Source: Candidatus Electrothrix scaldis
GTDB lineage: Bacteria > Desulfobacterota > Desulfobulbia > Desulfobulbales > Desulfobulbaceae
Assembly (NCBI GenBank): GCA_033584155.1
Contig: CP138355.1
Location: 1,999,501-2,063,500 of the forward strand
DNA: 64,000 nucleotides
Reading direction: 5' to 3'
Under the pieces are notes generated by a model. It did not search any database, was not told the origin of the DNA, and was given only the letters and a program-made list of their open reading frames with translations. This document shows positions 17,675 to 26,792 of this stretch, piece by piece. Numbering within the stretch: position 1 is the first letter of the stretch; every line of letters begins with the position of its first letter. Position numbers and translations under genes: made by a program.

Positions 17675-17970
17675 TGATTACCTCCTTCTTTCTTATCCTT
17701 TTTTTTGAACATCTCCAGCATTCTATTGGTTACCATGTATCCGCCCACCACATTGATGGTTGCAAAGGCAACAGCCACCGTTCCAAGAAGGGCAGCAAAG
17801 GTTAGATTATCAGACTTCAAGGAAGCAATGGCTCCGATCAGGGTGATGCCGGAAATAGCATTGGAGCCGGACATGAGTGGGGTGTGCAAGGTCGAGGGAA
17901 CTTTGGATATCAGCTCGAACCCTAAAAAAATGGCCAAGATAAAGACAAAGGTTAAATATACCGGTTCCAT
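17671..17970 (-). CDS. pntAB: NAD(P) transhydrogenase subunit alpha part 2
   Basis: 99 residues with three to four membrane spans and the family motif HTPLMSGSNAISGI near residue 30. It is the membrane half of the alpha subunit, encoded separately from the NAD-binding half as in many bacteria. GAGG Shine-Dalgarno ahead of ATG, seven bases after the pntAA stop. Confidence 0.93.
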   Translation of the reverse strand: MEPVYLTFVFILAIFLGFELISKVPSTLHTPLMSGSNAISGITLIGAIASLKSDNLTFAALLGTVAVAFATINVVGGYMVTNRMLEMFKKKDKKEGGNQ

Positions 17971-17977
17971 ATCATCC

Positions 17978-19114
17978 TCATTTATTCATGATGCTTTTGT
18001 ACATCTTACTGACGATTTCTCCCTGGTGGGTGACCAGAGCACCTTGCATGATTTCATCGTCTTGATTTATGGCTAAGAGCTTGCTTTCCTTGTTCCAAAA
18101 ATGCTCAACAAAATTGCCGAGGTTCGCTGAGTACATCTCGCTGGCAGTGGTGGCAACACGTCCTGGAAGGTTAGCAATTCCCAGAATCTTGACACCTTCA
18201 ATCTCTACAATAGTATCGACTTCCGAGCCTTCCACATTACCACCGCTCTCTACCGCCATATCTATAATAACGGAGCCGGGGCGCATTTGGGCCAAGATGG
18301 TATGATCGATAATTCGGGGAGCCGGACGACCGAAGAGTTGTGCTGTAGTAATGACCACGTCCGCCCGCGCACAGGCCTTGGCCATACCTTCTTTTTGCAG
18401 GGCCATCTGCTCCGGCGTTAGGGCCTTGGCATAGCCGTCCTTGGTCTGCCCGGTTTCTCCCAGATCAACTTTAACAAATTTTGCTCCCAAGGATTTGACC
18501 TGCTCCTCGACAACAGGCCGGGTATCAAAGGCCTCAACTACTGCGCCCAGGCGTTTGGCCGTGGCAATTGCCTGGAGACCGGCAACACCAACACCGATAA
18601 TAAAGACCCGTGCCGGTTTTATGGTGCCAGCCGGTGTGGTCATCATGGGGAAAACTCTGTCCAGCTGTTCCGCAGCCAAGGTGACGGCTGCATAGCCAGC
18701 AAGATTGGCCTGAGAGGAAAGGACGTCCATTTTCTGGGCAACTGTGGTGCGTGGAACCATTTCTAAGCTGATGGCTGATACTGATGCGTCTCGCAAGGTC
18801 TCAACAAGGTCAACCTCGTTAAAAGGATCAAGGTAGCTGACGTGAATACAGCCCTTTTTCATCAGGATGGCGTCATCTTTGGGTGGCTTCCGCAGCCGAA
18901 GAATGACGTCTGCTTTTTTTAGCATATCCTCTTTAGAAGTTCCTATGCTTGCACCCGCATTTTGGTATTCTTCATCCGCAAAGCGACAGCTCATGCCGAG
19001 GTCGGATTCAATGATCACCTCAGCGCCGAGTTTTACCAGTTTGGCTGCTGTCGCGGGAACAAGCGGGACTCGTTTTTCCCTTGGGTGCCGTTCCTTCATG
19101 ACTGCGATTATCAT
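17978..19114 (-). CDS. pntAA: NAD(P) transhydrogenase subunit alpha part 1
   Basis: 378-residue soluble domain I, related to alanine dehydrogenase. The N-terminal KERHPREKRVPLVP motif and the Rossmann motif GVGVAGLQAIATAKRLGA (near residue 175) are clear. It binds NAD(H) and docks on the PntAB/PntB membrane part. AAGGAG Shine-Dalgarno seven bases before ATG. First gene of the pnt operon. Confidence 0.95.
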   Translation of the reverse strand: MIIAVMKERHPREKRVPLVPATAAKLVKLGAEVIIESDLGMSCRFADEEYQNAGASIGTSKEDMLKKADVILRLRKPPKDDAILMKKGCIHVSYLDPFNEVDLVETLRDASVSAISLEMVPRTTVAQKMDVLSSQANLAGYAAVTLAAEQLDRVFPMMTTPAGTIKPARVFIIGVGVAGLQAIATAKRLGAVVEAFDTRPVVEEQVKSLGAKFVKVDLGETGQTKDGYAKALTPEQMALQKEGMAKACARADVVITTAQLFGRPAPRIIDHTILAQMRPGSVIIDMAVESGGNVEGSEVDTIVEIEGVKILGIANLPGRVATTASEMYSANLGNFVEHFWNKESKLLAINQDDEIMQGALVTHQGEIVSKMYKSIMNK

Positions 19115-19519
19115 AAATTACTCCTTGATGATCGTATAAGTATTTTTGATATAGAAAGAGCTACGCTGGAATTTGACAGGGCATAACCTCGGCTGATGGA
19201 TATTGACTGTGACATAGTAGTTCTTGAAGATGTAAGAAAGCATAACATATTACTTTTTACACGAAAAAAAACAAAAAGCCTACTGAAAATAGAGGAAAAA
19301 GGAGTCGGTTGAAATCACGAAGACTCTGTCCTGTGCGCATCTTTCAATGCCTAATGGAGGGTTTGTGGAGGGTTTGTATACCGGAGGAGTTACAGCGGAG
19401 CGGATTGAAGCTGGGAAATTGGGAAGTGCGTTGATGTTGTAAAAAAACTGGGTACGCGCTAAGCACGCATCCAGTGAACAGACCATACAACAAAGTTCAG
19501 TTACATAAGCTACTATACG
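19115..19519. other. Intergenic region upstream of pntAA
   Basis: 405 bases without a convincing gene. It should hold the pnt promoter on the - strand. The only structure I see is an 11-base tandem duplication (TGGAGGGTTTG twice) at 19355-19376. Confidence 0.4.
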
Positions 19520-19984
19520 CTAGATATTTTTAGCATCCATTGCAATCAGATAAGGAGCCGCGACACCGTCGTACTCTCTCTTTTTTTTATCTGAGAGATC
19601 CCTCCATCCAGTAATCTCGCCTCGACATTTCTTAGCCCCACACATGCACTTTTTGGGGAAATGGTCAACGCTATAGTTTCTCATGGCATAATCAAAAGTT
19701 AATTCTTCGTTGATGCTGATGTGTTTTATAGCTACAAAGTCATGAGCACCGGTTTTATTTACTTTAATACCACAGTTCGGGTCACAGGAGTGATTAACTT
19801 TGCTAACTAATCCCGCATGAAGTACGTAGTCATGTTCGCCTATTTGTGAGGCATGCGAGTGATTACTGCCGAGTACTTTTTCAATAACCCCAACCATAAC
19901 TTTCTCGTTATGATGAAATGGTCTTGTAGCAAAAACACCTTCTCCTTTTTCGAAAATTTCTCTTAACTCAAATCCTTTGTTCAT
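19520..19984 (-). CDS. SET-domain protein (putative protein lysine methyltransferase)
   Basis: 154 residues, almost entirely a SET fold: GEGVFATRPF near the start, NHSCDPNCGIKV (the SET N-H-S-C core) in the middle, ELTFDYAM, and a post-SET-like zinc cluster CMCGAKKCRGEI at the end. By family it methylates lysine with SAM; bacterial substrates are mostly unknown. A GAGGT Shine-Dalgarno precedes ATG. The neighbours are a truncated globin and a membrane protein on the same strand but with gaps of 99 and 114 bases, so linkage is loose. Confidence 0.82.
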   Translation of the reverse strand: MNKGFELREIFEKGEGVFATRPFHHNEKVMVGVIEKVLGSNHSHASQIGEHDYVLHAGLVSKVNHSCDPNCGIKVNKTGAHDFVAIKHISINEELTFDYAMRNYSVDHFPKKCMCGAKKCRGEITGWRDLSDKKKREYDGVAAPYLIAMDAKNI

Positions 19985-20083
19985 ATCATAACCTCGTTAA
20001 AATCTATAGTTGTTTTTCGGTAAACAGTAGACAAAAGAGCCGTCGGTATATACGCTGGCGGCCCTTTTACTCTTCCTTATACG

Positions 20084-20446
20084 TCACACACGAATGATTT
20101 CGCTTTTCAGTGAATAAAGAATAGAAAGAACATCTTTCTTTACATCGTCATCTAATTGGTTTTTATCCATAGCTTCAAAGACGTCATCCACTGCTGCGAT
20201 GAACTCCTGCTCGGATATATTCATCCCCCTATGCGTGGATAACATATCTCTTCCGGAATATGCTTCCGGGCCACCTGATCCTACGCAAAAAAACTCGACT
20301 AACATTTTCTTGGACTGTTCGATATCCTTGGCATGTTCGAATCTTGTGTTAATGACAGGATTATTGAGGTGTGCTTCAACAACATCATTAACGAGTTGCG
20401 CAATCCCAGCTGTACCGCCTAAACGGTCATAAAGTGTTTTGGACAT
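20084..20446 (-). CDS. group 1 truncated haemoglobin
   Basis: 120 residues from the ATG at 20446 (an ATG at 20458 would add four). Family hallmarks: LYDRLGGTAGIAQLVNDVV at the start, the heme-pocket STHRGMNISEQEF segment holding the proximal His, and a GGPEAYSGRDM loop. It binds heme and probably O2 or NO, consistent with an anaerobe or microaerophile exposed to oxygen or NO. No reductase partner is adjacent. Confidence 0.9.
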   Translation of the reverse strand: MSKTLYDRLGGTAGIAQLVNDVVEAHLNNPVINTRFEHAKDIEQSKKMLVEFFCVGSGGPEAYSGRDMLSTHRGMNISEQEFIAAVDDVFEAMDKNQLDDDVKKDVLSILYSLKSEIIRV

Positions 20447-20560
20447 AATTTGTCTCATGTGGTTTTTTTGATGGCTCTCTTTATTGAGTTAGCGCATACA
20501 TGCCATCGTTTTTGTCTAAGACAGAGATTCAACTGAACTGCCTTTTCTGCAAAGATCAAT

Positions 20561-21004
20561 TCAAGTCATCTTATGATACAGTGCCAGACTGATTACCAAT
20601 AAGCTGACAGCAACGAGTAAGAACGCCGGATAAATCAGGAGGCTAATATCTTTTTTTCCTGCATTGAAAATAAATACTAAGGCTTCCAAACTTACTGCAA
20701 TCGCAATGATGACGAGAAATTTTGATAACGTAGCCTTCTGTGTTGCGTGCGTTATTTCCTCATGGCTTTTTATAACCTCTTCTTCCAGTAAAAATTTAGA
20801 GACATCGAAAACCGCCATGCCGATGACAATTAAACCAACTGCATCAAGAAGAGATTTCGCAAATAAGTTTTTGTCACTTATTGAAGTGTGGATATTGACA
20901 AGAGCAAAAATAATCATTGCGAGACTGATCAGACAAAGAAATAGACTGATCAGGGCGAACATTACCAGACTGATTTTATTAGGATACGATTTAATCTTAC
21001 TCAT
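20561..21004 (-). CDS. hypothetical four-span membrane protein, 147 aa
   Basis: Four hydrophobic segments, at about residues 12-35, 50-68, 93-112 and 120-142, separated by short charged loops; the cytoplasmic loop after span two is Glu/Lys-rich. Not recognised with confidence. Same strand as the globin and SET genes. Confidence 0.6.
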   Translation of the reverse strand: MSKIKSYPNKISLVMFALISLFLCLISLAMIIFALVNIHTSISDKNLFAKSLLDAVGLIVIGMAVFDVSKFLLEEEVIKSHEEITHATQKATLSKFLVIIAIAVSLEALVFIFNAGKKDISLLIYPAFLLVAVSLLVISLALYHKMT

Positions 21005-21059
21005 ATTTTACAAAAAGTTGTAAACGTTAGTGGCGAAAGGAGGACACGGATGCAGCGAG

Positions 21060-21245
21060 CTACTTCTCACTTATACTGACTAAATGAGTAACCCAGCATT
21101 GCCAGGGGAGAATGTTTACATGGCAATTACTCGGGCAACCGGAAAAATTCACCTCTTGAAGAGGGCAGGCGCCGAGCTTCATGGTACATATCATTTTGGC
21201 TGCCTTTTCCAAGGCATGCTCTGTTTTTTTTCTATTTATATGCAT
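21060..21245 (-). CDS. small cysteine-rich protein, 61 aa
   Basis: Not firmly recognised. The ordered Cys pattern (CTMKLGACPLQEVNFSGC followed by PSNC, then PWQCW) looks like a conserved small protein with a metal- or disulfide-bound core. The start used is the ATG at 21245, ahead of the MHINRKKTEHALEKAAK helix; the frame stays open 30 codons further upstream. The Shine-Dalgarno is weak. Confidence 0.45.
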   Translation of the reverse strand: MHINRKKTEHALEKAAKMICTMKLGACPLQEVNFSGCPSNCHVNILPWQCWVTHLVSISEK

Positions 21246-21731
21246 AATATGTACACCAACTTTTGTATTAAAAATACCTGTCCAATCGTTTTGTTCATTT
21301 TGGAGGAGATATTTTACAGCAGTGCGGGATTGCATGGGGAAGGAAGGAAATATTGATGATACTCAAAGAAAGCAACCATCCTGTCTTTACACCAGGTATG
21401 CCAGCGAGCTCTGTGAAAAAGAATCAGGCAATAGATCTACTATGTACTGTACAGTGTGAAGATGATTTTTTCAATAAAATTAAATATTTTTTAACTATTG
21501 GGTAGTCCGTTCTGCTATTCAGCTGGTATTTTCAGTTATGCTGTCACACCTGAGAGCGGGAGTACTGTTTATGAAAGACAGGCCGCAGTCTATTCATCCG
21601 ATGGGCGGGGAAAAAGATATGCCTGAGCGGACTGGCTCTGGTTGATGCGTGTTTGCTTCTTGTGAAAGAGAAGATAATTCGTTATAAGCGGAAATAACTC
21701 TATACATTGTAATCAGCGAGGTGCTTCATCT
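21246..21731. other. Intergenic region before the thioesterase gene
   Basis: About 490 bases with no ORF I can support on either strand. Overlapping frames at 21084-21459 lack codon or family support. It likely holds promoters for the divergent small Cys protein and the thioesterase; no box is clear enough to name. Confidence 0.35.
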
Positions 21732-22136
21732 ATGGATGATTTTGTTTTTTCTTTGGAACTGTCGGTAAGGGATTATGAGTGTGACCTGCAAGGGATCGTC
21801 AATAACGCTGTCTATCAAAACTACCTTGAACACACTCGGCATGAGTATTTGAAGAACGTGGGGCTTGATTTTAAAGACTTTACGGATAGGGGGATTAATC
21901 TGGTAGTTGTACGCATGGAGCTGGATTATAAATACTCCCTCACCAGCGGAGATCAGTTTGTTGTGCGCTTGAATTTTATCAAAGAGTCAAAAGTTAAGTT
22001 TGCTTTCCTACAGAATATTTATCGCCTTTCCGATGATAAACTGATGTTACAGGCGAAGGTGCTTTGTGTGGCTGTGAATTCCAAGGGACGTCCTTTTGTC
22101 CCGGAAGAGTTTCAGAGGATTCTGGACAAAGAGTAG
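21732..22136 (+). CDS. acyl-CoA thioesterase, 4HBT/YbgC type
   Basis: 134-residue hot-dog-fold protein. The catalytic-loop region reads DLQGIVNNAVYQNYLEHTRHEYL, with the family Asp, Gly, Val and Tyr positions kept (the usual His is Asn). It hydrolyses acyl-CoA or related thioesters in the cytoplasm; the substrate is unknown. Followed on the same strand by a hypothetical gene, PNP and MtaD. Confidence 0.88.
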   Translation: MDDFVFSLELSVRDYECDLQGIVNNAVYQNYLEHTRHEYLKNVGLDFKDFTDRGINLVVVRMELDYKYSLTSGDQFVVRLNFIKESKVKFAFLQNIYRLSDDKLMLQAKVLCVAVNSKGRPFVPEEFQRILDKE

Positions 22137-22196
22137 GGTGCTCGTGCTTGGTTACTGGAGCGGGATACTCAGGGAAAAAAGAGGAGGGATATTCAT

Positions 22197-22619
22197 ATGG
22201 TCAAGGTAAGTAACACAGAGCTGGAAAGTTTTCTTGAAGAATGGCAGGAAGGGCCGGAGAGAAATAAAGAGATTTTCCTTCAGTATAAAGAACAGCTGGA
22301 ACGTGATGAAAATATTCAACTGGAGTTTCTCCCGCGCCCTGGAATTACCTATTCCCTCAGAATTGCGCATAAAGAGCAGAAGGCAAGGCCGCTCATAGCA
22401 ATGATTGATGTCATTGAAGATGCACCACGATGGCTGTCAGTGTGTTTTTACAACGATATGATTACTGATCCTGAGGAGCAGGGAGATGCTGTTCCCGGTG
22501 GATTACTCGGTGAGGATGCAGTCTGCTTTGACCTTGAAGCATGGGATGATGAGCGCGTCCGCTATGTTGCGTCCCGGCTTGATGAAGCCTGTCAGTATGC
22601 TGCACAGGAAGGACAATGA
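22197..22619 (+). CDS. hypothetical protein, 140 aa
   Basis: Not recognised. Soluble; helical N-terminus, then a strand-rich segment (YSLRIAHKEQKARPLIAMIDV, interrupted by charged residues) and an acidic helical end. A GAGGAGGG Shine-Dalgarno makes the start firm. It ends nine bases before PNP, so it is probably co-transcribed with the salvage genes. Confidence 0.65.
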   Translation: MVKVSNTELESFLEEWQEGPERNKEIFLQYKEQLERDENIQLEFLPRPGITYSLRIAHKEQKARPLIAMIDVIEDAPRWLSVCFYNDMITDPEEQGDAVPGGLLGEDAVCFDLEAWDDERVRYVASRLDEACQYAAQEGQ

Positions 22620-22628
22620 TGAGGTATT

Positions 22629-23462
22629 ATGATTGATATCAACGAGCACAAAAAGCAGGTGGAAGAGGCTGTGGCCTTTCTCCAATCTCGTCTTCCGGTT
22701 ATGCCCGAAGTCCTGATTCAGCTGGGCACGGGCTTGGGGAACCTAGCTCAGGCTATGGATAACCCTACAGTGATTTCTTATGAGGAAATACCTGGTTTTC
22801 CCCGTTCCACAGTGACTAGTCATGCGGGTAACCTGGTCTGCGGCACCTTGGCCGGGAAGCCTTGTGCTATTCTGCAAGGACGCTTTCATTATTATGAAGG
22901 CTATTCAGCTCGCGAGGTTGCCTTCCCTGTCCGAGTACTCTCGCTTCTCGGGGTGCGAACAGCTATCATCACTAATGCATCCGGTGGCCTGAATACAGCG
23001 TGGTCTGCTGGCACTATTATGGTCATGAAAGATCATATTAACCAGCTCCCGGATAATCCCCTCCGTGGGCCGAATATTGATACCTGGGGACCACGCTTTC
23101 CTGATATGTCAGCCCCCTATCCGCCTTCACTGCGCAAGTTGGCTCGGCAGGCCGCCCGAAAACTGGAGTTTCCTGATGTGGTTGAGGGAACCTACATCTG
23201 CATTCCTGGACCGAGCTTGGAAACTCCGGCGGAGACCCGGATGCTGCGGCAATTGGGCGCTGATGCCGTGGGGATGTCTTCTGTACCGGAGATCATCACA
23301 GCCCTGCATGCAGGTTTACAGGTATTGGGCTTGTCCGTAGTGGCGAATGTGAATGACCCGGATGATTTTATTCCCATCCTGCTGGAAGATATTGTTGCGT
23401 CTGCTTGCCAGGCAGAACCGAAACTACAGAAAATGATCCTTGGAATAGTACAGGAGCTGTAA
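22629..23462 (+). CDS. purine nucleoside phosphorylase (PNP/MTAP family)
   Basis: 277 residues of the trimeric PNP family. Motifs: LGTGLGNLA near residue 32, GFPRSTVTSHAGNLVCG (phosphate site), QGRFHYYEGYS, ITNASGGLN, and GADAVGMSSVPE for the purine site. It splits purine nucleosides with phosphate into base and ribose-1-phosphate. Next to an MtaD-type deaminase, which suggests joint salvage of methylthioadenosine/SAH-derived nucleosides. Confidence 0.93.
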   Translation: MIDINEHKKQVEEAVAFLQSRLPVMPEVLIQLGTGLGNLAQAMDNPTVISYEEIPGFPRSTVTSHAGNLVCGTLAGKPCAILQGRFHYYEGYSAREVAFPVRVLSLLGVRTAIITNASGGLNTAWSAGTIMVMKDHINQLPDNPLRGPNIDTWGPRFPDMSAPYPPSLRKLARQAARKLEFPDVVEGTYICIPGPSLETPAETRMLRQLGADAVGMSSVPEIITALHAGLQVLGLSVVANVNDPDDFIPILLEDIVASACQAEPKLQKMILGIVQEL

Positions 23463-23464
23463 AT

Positions 23465-24790
23465 ATGTGTGAGAATAATCCCGCGAACGTTCATCTGATT
23501 CTTTCTGGGCGCTACCTTGTAGCACATAGCCAGGAAGTGGTAGAGCAGGAAAATATCTCTGTTGCCCTTGCCGGTGATCGTATTGTTGAGATCGGGGTGA
23601 ACTTAGCAGCAAAATATCCACAGGCTGAATGTCTTAGTCATGCTCATGGATTGATAATGCCTGGCCTGATCAATACGCATACCCATGCGGCTATGTCCTG
23701 TTTTCGTGGCTTGGCTGATGATCTGCCCCTGATGGAATGGCTTCAGGAACATATTTTTCCCCGAGAGGCCCAACTAACCTCGGAGATAGTCTATCACTCC
23801 ACGCTCCTTTCTCTCTGTGAGATGATCAAATCCGGCACCACCTCCTTTAATGATATGTACCTCTTTGTGAAGGATGTGGCCCGTGCTGCTGCTGAATCAG
23901 GGATGCGGGCCTGGCTGGGGGAGGTTCTCTATGATTTTCCCTCCCCCAATTATGGGGAGCTGGAGAACGGCTTTACCTATACCGAGGAGCTTTTTGAGCA
24001 GTATGCCCAGAGTGAGCTTGTTACGGTGACGGTCAATCCCCATTCTGTCTATACCTGTGCTCCAGCTCTGTTAGAGCGACTGGCTACACAGGCTGAAGAG
24101 AAGGATGCATTGTATCATATCCATCTCTCGGAAAATCAGGATGAGGTGAATACCTGTATGGAGCGATACGGGTGTTCGCCTGTCCAGCATCTGGAGAAGC
24201 TGGGATTGCTCAATGAACGGGTTGTGGCGGCCCACGGAGTTATGGTCAGTGAGGAGGAAATTGACCTGCTGGTAGAGCGCAAGGTTAAGGTGGCACATTG
24301 CCCGGAATCGAATATGAAATTGGCCTCAGGAGTTGCGCCGATACCTGCCATGCTGGCAAAAGGAATGACTGTCGGCCTTGGCACGGACGGCAGTGCCTCT
24401 AATAACGATGTGGATCTGTTCGGTGAGATGAACTCCACGGCTAAAATGCATAAAGTAGCCCGGATGGATCCGACCGTGATGACTGCTGCTCAGACCCTGC
24501 ACGCGGCCACGTTGGGAGGTGCTGCTTTACTGGGTGTAGAGAAGGAAATCGGAAGTATTGCTGTAGGCAAGAAGGCTGATCTGATTATGTTGGATATGGA
24601 TCAACCCCATCTGACCCCGGTCTATAACCCTGTCTCCCATTTGGTCTATGCAGCCGGAGGCGGTGATGTCATTCACTCGGTTATTAATGGTCAGGTGGTG
24701 ATGCGAGATCGAAAATTGACCACCTTGGATGAAGCAGCAATTCTGACAGAGATGAAGCGGATTGGAGAAGAGGTGCAAAGGATGGGATAG
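23465..24790 (+). CDS. mtaD: 5-methylthioadenosine/S-adenosylhomocysteine deaminase-type amidohydrolase
   Basis: 441 residues from the ATG two bases after the PNP stop, preceded by CAGGAG. Metal ligands are visible in PGLINTHTHAAMSCFRG, an HIHLSENQDEV strand, an AAHGVMV strand and GLGTDGSASNNDVDL. The family deaminates methylthioadenosine, SAH or related nucleosides to the inosine forms, which the PNP next door can phosphorolyse. The gene pair therefore makes a coherent two-step salvage route. Confidence 0.9.
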   Translation: MCENNPANVHLILSGRYLVAHSQEVVEQENISVALAGDRIVEIGVNLAAKYPQAECLSHAHGLIMPGLINTHTHAAMSCFRGLADDLPLMEWLQEHIFPREAQLTSEIVYHSTLLSLCEMIKSGTTSFNDMYLFVKDVARAAAESGMRAWLGEVLYDFPSPNYGELENGFTYTEELFEQYAQSELVTVTVNPHSVYTCAPALLERLATQAEEKDALYHIHLSENQDEVNTCMERYGCSPVQHLEKLGLLNERVVAAHGVMVSEEEIDLLVERKVKVAHCPESNMKLASGVAPIPAMLAKGMTVGLGTDGSASNNDVDLFGEMNSTAKMHKVARMDPTVMTAAQTLHAATLGGAALLGVEKEIGSIAVGKKADLIMLDMDQPHLTPVYNPVSHLVYAAGGGDVIHSVINGQVVMRDRKLTTLDEAAILTEMKRIGEEVQRMG

Positions 24791-24822
24791 TAGTAGGGGC
24801 GGTTAGCGAACCGCCCCTACTA
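24791..24822. terminator. Perfect hairpin between convergent genes (also a member of the dispersed GTAGGGGC family)
   Basis: 14-bp perfect stem TAGTAGGGGCGGTT / AACCGCCCCTACTA with an AGCG loop, immediately after the mtaD stop and 32 bases before the convergent carbonic anhydrase stop. It can act as a bidirectional terminator. Its GTAGGGGCGGTT arm recurs in modified form at 52873. Confidence 0.7.
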
Positions 24823-24854
24823 TTTATTGTATGAATTAGTATGAATTATTGAGG

Positions 24855-25688
24855 TTATTTGATTTCAGAAAGAAGTTTCGGATCAGTAACCAGCTGTCTT
24901 ACGCCGTGTGCGTGATCTTCATCAAAAACATTATCCTTACACCAAGCATTCAGGCTGCTGATGTCGATTTTTGCGCATTGCGGACGAACACTCCAGGTGA
25001 CCTGGTAAGGAGAGCATGTTTCCTGGGTGAATTTCGGTCCTGTTGTGGAGCCCAGGAACTCTACCGGAACGCCGGTATTGGTAGGCAGAGACTTTGCCTG
25101 ATGCAGTCCGTTGACAACATTACCACCATAGGCCATGTCTGCAAAGTTCAGCGCACTGGAATCATTCACAACCAGAAAAACCTGAGACTCAACGCGGAGA
25201 TCCGGATTGACACAGCCTTCAGAGCTGCATGAGCCCAGTCCTTTGCCCGGTGCGACATCGCAGGAGCTGTGAACCCAATGCACCTCAATGGTATCGCCGG
25301 GTTTTACACCTTCGCAACCGCCTTCACCCTCAACCGGAGTCAGCTCTTTTTTGGTCAGGTTCTTGGTATCATTACACTGATAGCCGCCGCCATGACCATG
25401 CTCACCTTCACCGGCATAGATGGAATAGTCTTTTGCTTTATGCTCGGCATGAACATGAAAATGGATGTTACAGAGATTCATGTCTTTATAACCAGGGGCA
25501 AAAGAATAGAGCTGCGTATTCTCACCAACTTTGCTGTCAATATCTCTTGGGGTCTGTGGGCCAAAGCCTTCGCAAACTTTCCCCGTTCCTTCCGCATGAC
25601 CCGCATCTTTTGCACAGCCTGTGCTTGCAAGTAATCCAAACGCAGAAGAGACAACAAAAAGAGCCTGAAGTGTTTTTTTAAGATTCAT
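24855..25688 (-). CDS. delta-class carbonic anhydrase, lipoprotein
   Basis: 277 residues with an N-terminal lipoprotein signal (lipobox LASTGC, acylated Cys at about residue 25). Zinc-ligand-like histidines sit in LCNIHFHVHAEHK and HWVHSSCD, the arrangement I associate with the delta-class (CadF-like) carbonic anhydrase family; paired cysteines suggest an oxidised, extracytoplasmic fold. It would interconvert CO2 and bicarbonate at the envelope. The start at 25688 has AGGAGG at 8-base spacing. Confidence 0.8.
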   Translation of the reverse strand: MNLKKTLQALFVVSSAFGLLASTGCAKDAGHAEGTGKVCEGFGPQTPRDIDSKVGENTQLYSFAPGYKDMNLCNIHFHVHAEHKAKDYSIYAGEGEHGHGGGYQCNDTKNLTKKELTPVEGEGGCEGVKPGDTIEVHWVHSSCDVAPGKGLGSCSSEGCVNPDLRVESQVFLVVNDSSALNFADMAYGGNVVNGLHQAKSLPTNTGVPVEFLGSTTGPKFTQETCSPYQVTWSVRPQCAKIDISSLNAWCKDNVFDEDHAHGVRQLVTDPKLLSEIK

Positions 25689-25907
25689 TGGTACGTCCTC
25701 CTTTTTCCTTTTAACTATATTAGCTTTGTACGCTTTGTAAATCATTCAAAGTGACGTTGCTCTGTCCTTATCTATAAGTGTTATTTTATGCCTGATGAAA
25801 TTAAAAAGTCAAATGATATTTTTTTTAATAAAAATAGTTAGTTCTTTTTGTTGGTAACCTCTTGTATGTGTGTTTTTTTTGCGGGAATGCTTGTTGGTAA
25901 GACACTG

Positions 25908-26792
25908 CTAAGTCGAGTTGTTTTGAATAGTTTGGATGGTTCCGTGTCGAAAAGCGTCCTGCTTGTCGAAAAGAGGTTGATGATCCTGTTGGTTGGAACT
26001 ATGCCACCCAGGAGCAAGATGGATACCCCAGTCTAAAAAATGCTGACCAAAGCCGTTTGATTTTTTACCGCAGGCACTGCGGGTACGACGCATTACGATC
26101 CGTTCCAGCTCTCCTGTGAGGGCTAGGTTGCCTTCCGACAGCTCAGGGCGCAGATGATGTTGCTTAGAATAGCCCTTCGGTAAGGTTAGTGCTTTGTTGT
26201 CACCAAGAGGAGATACCGAGGAGCAAATTATTTCTGCGCCGTTGACCTGTCGGTTTCCTCCAAGAAGGAGTCGGTCTTCTTGCTGAAATGGCAGCTTGTC
26301 TTTGTCCCCGTTATAGAAAAAAATGCCACTGAGTTGATAGGAGATCCCCTGTCTTCCCTGCACAGATTCGGTGAGGAAGAGCCTCCCAAGACTATTCTGC
26401 CCCTGTTCGTGACTGCGAACAACCCCGTGCCGGAAAAGGGTAGGGGGAGGAAGGTGATCTACAGAAGTACCGGAGATGTCTCTCCAGGTAAATATATTTT
26501 TACCACCTTGCATTTGGTTCATGACGGGAAGATAGCGGTACGTAGTTTGGGCTCCACCTGCTTCCAGAAAAAGATGTCCCAACCAGCAGTATTGGTTGAC
26601 CGCACAACCAATTTCTCCCAATTGACCGGGCCAGCGTCCTGTTTTTTTCAAGAGAACAACTAAAGCACCCCAGAGAGTCCAGCCCGGTACATAGGGACGG
26701 CAGGGCAGGATAAAGCCCCATCTTCCAGAACCCACATGCAGGCTGCCGGAAAGGAGAAAGGAAACATGATACCATTGTCCCTTCTCAGTCAT
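25908..26792 (-). CDS. Type III Cas5-like RAMP protein (Cmr3-like, divergent)
   Basis: Last gene of the effector operon, 294 residues from the ATG overlapping the cas11 stop by eight bases (an upstream ATG at 26858 is in frame but lies inside cas11). The N-terminus has a RAMP beta-strand followed by a Gly-containing turn (SGSLHVGSGRWGF), a proline-flanked PCRPYVPGWTLWGAL helix start, and a C-terminal Gly-rich SNGFGQHF loop. Sequence is far from standard Cmr3. Its position after cas11 matches cas5 in subtype III-C. It would bind the crRNA 5' handle. Confidence 0.65.
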   Translation of the reverse strand: MTEKGQWYHVSFLLSGSLHVGSGRWGFILPCRPYVPGWTLWGALVVLLKKTGRWPGQLGEIGCAVNQYCWLGHLFLEAGGAQTTYRYLPVMNQMQGGKNIFTWRDISGTSVDHLPPPTLFRHGVVRSHEQGQNSLGRLFLTESVQGRQGISYQLSGIFFYNGDKDKLPFQQEDRLLLGGNRQVNGAEIICSSVSPLGDNKALTLPKGYSKQHHLRPELSEGNLALTGELERIVMRRTRSACGKKSNGFGQHFLDWGIHLAPGWHSSNQQDHQPLFDKQDAFRHGTIQTIQNNST

